Shown: piece by piece, positions 63,156-64,000 of the stretch | How positions within the stretch are numbered: position 1 is the stretch's first letter | How the letters are laid out: the number at the start of each line of letters is the position of its first letter | Source: Serinus canaria | Taxonomy: Eukaryota; Chordata; Aves; Passeriformes; Fringillidae | Direction of reading: 5' to 3' | DNA: 64,000 nt | NCBI RefSeq assembly: GCF_022539315.1 | Contig: NC_066343.1 | Location: 48,840,205 to 48,904,204 of the forward strand | Position numbers and translations under genes: made by a program | Notes under the pieces: generated by a model | What the model was told of the DNA's origin: nothing | The model's database searches: none | The model's input: the letters and a program-made list of their open reading frames with translations, nothing else

Positions 63156-64000
63156 AAAGCCCAGACCAGCCCCTTCCTCTGCATATTTATAAGTTCAGCT
63201 AGGTTTCATTTTAAAAAATTCTCTATGGATATATGAACTTGTCAGATTAGAAATTATTTACTAATAATAATTATTTACTAATAACTTCTGTAGTTTTGTA
63301 ATATCTATTTTTAATCATACCCCATAAAATTAATAAGGCAATATTTTTTTTCCTATTTAGGTAGGAAATAGGTGTTGAGTAGGTGGTTAATGGTGTTGAG
63401 TTTAGTGTAATTTCCCTTTGGAAACAAGAGAAAAGACACAGAGTATATCTAGGGTGGTACACCTTAAATTGCTTCATTTTGGACACTGTTGCAAACAATT
63501 TAGTTGTTCTACCTGTTCCACTATTGTAAGTAGTTTGATTAGTTAGGAACTTCAGTTCTGGTGTCCTAAAACCAAGAGATAGCGGATGGAATATATTGTA
63601 AATTTTATTTTATAAAGAAATTTCCCATTTTACAATGTAAATTTTACTGAGACTTGGTAGTTTAATTTCTAGCAATTTAGACTTCCTCACTGAACATCTA
63701 ATGTGTTTCTAATCTGTTGTCTTTAAATTCTTGCATGACATTGATAGCAATGCTATGAGAATGCCAAATATTGTATATGAATAACTGAACTGGAGTGTAC
63801 TTGTAGCATTTATAACTTTATTCATTCATCAAAGAGAGGAAAGAGCAATTTAGCACTATTTTTAAAGGTCATTTCATTCACCCATAGACCAACTATGTTA
63901 AGTCCATCTCAGCTTCTTAGACCATCACTGAGTAAAAAATATAATTACTTCTTTCATTTCTTCTTTTTGAAGACTGATTTCAAGTTTATAAGGCCTTTAA

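Larger units (their letters stand above)
58240..64000 (+). other. Putative first intron (gene continues beyond the window)
   Basis: From the donor at 58240 the sequence is CpG-rich for about 400 bases, then becomes AT-rich and free of CR1 or LTR copies to the window end. This contrasts with the CR1 belt upstream of the promoter. No acceptor plus coding exon is recognisable. It contains a C13T9 run (58839-58860) and a C/A-rich tract (about 63085-63155). Frames here are under about 90 codons. Assignment as intron depends on the first-exon call. Confidence 0.5.

Noticed and set aside
1..64000. CRISPR arrays, tRNA or rRNA genes, bacterial-type operons
   Set aside because: No regularly spaced repeats with unique spacers, no tRNA-like internal promoter boxes and no rRNA signatures were noticed; the sequence is vertebrate.

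Overview
The window looks like avian, most probably songbird, chromosomal DNA. It is AT-rich and intron- or desert-like. Its only abundant interspersed repeats are CR1-type non-LTR retrotransposons with the typical short 3' end (TGATTCTGTGA-like) and solo LTRs of endogenous retroviruses. I see no Alu, L1 or tRNA-type SINE. A GC-rich intronless RING-finger gene of the Topors-like kind, a type I associate with birds, sits in the middle. The songbird assignment is inference; CR1 also occurs in crocodilians and turtles.

Layout. Bases 1-20,600 are an AT-rich gene-free stretch. It holds two solo LTRs with intact target-site duplications (6662-7402 and 13258-13597), simple repeats, a nested AT/GT palindrome (about 12,740-12,967) and a tandem pair of octamer motifs (10,364-10,384). 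From 20,630 to 22,430 there is a sharply GC-rich islet: a CR1 fragment, a 42-bp minisatellite, then a 151-codon open frame encoding a complete C3HC4 RING finger with the Topors-type tail. A further LTR (about 22,678-23,202) and a GC-rich unassigned piece follow. Bases 24,000-34,490 are again AT-rich with no convincing gene. Bases 34,490-57,391 form a CR1-dense belt: a copy at 34.5-35.9 kb split by an LTR, a 3.3-kb copy at 41.7-45.1 kb, a diverged copy at 46.2-47.9 kb, a minus-strand copy at 50.5-52.3 kb, and 3' fragments at 53.3-53.8 and 57.0-57.4 kb. All CR1 frames are broken.

Bases about 57,430-58,620 are a strong CpG island with ETS, YY1-type and GC-box motifs. It contains what looks like the ATG-free first exon of a plus-strand housekeeping-type gene, with a good splice donor at 58239/58240. 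The rest of the window (58,240-64,000) would then be its first intron. I cannot name that gene from the sequence. A minus-strand open frame with an optimal Kozak context inside the same island raises the possibility of divergent transcription.

There is no operon-like organisation, CRISPR array or tRNA. The two real transcription units I can support are the Topors-like single-exon gene and the CpG-island gene start. Most of the rest is retroelement debris and unannotated intergenic DNA.
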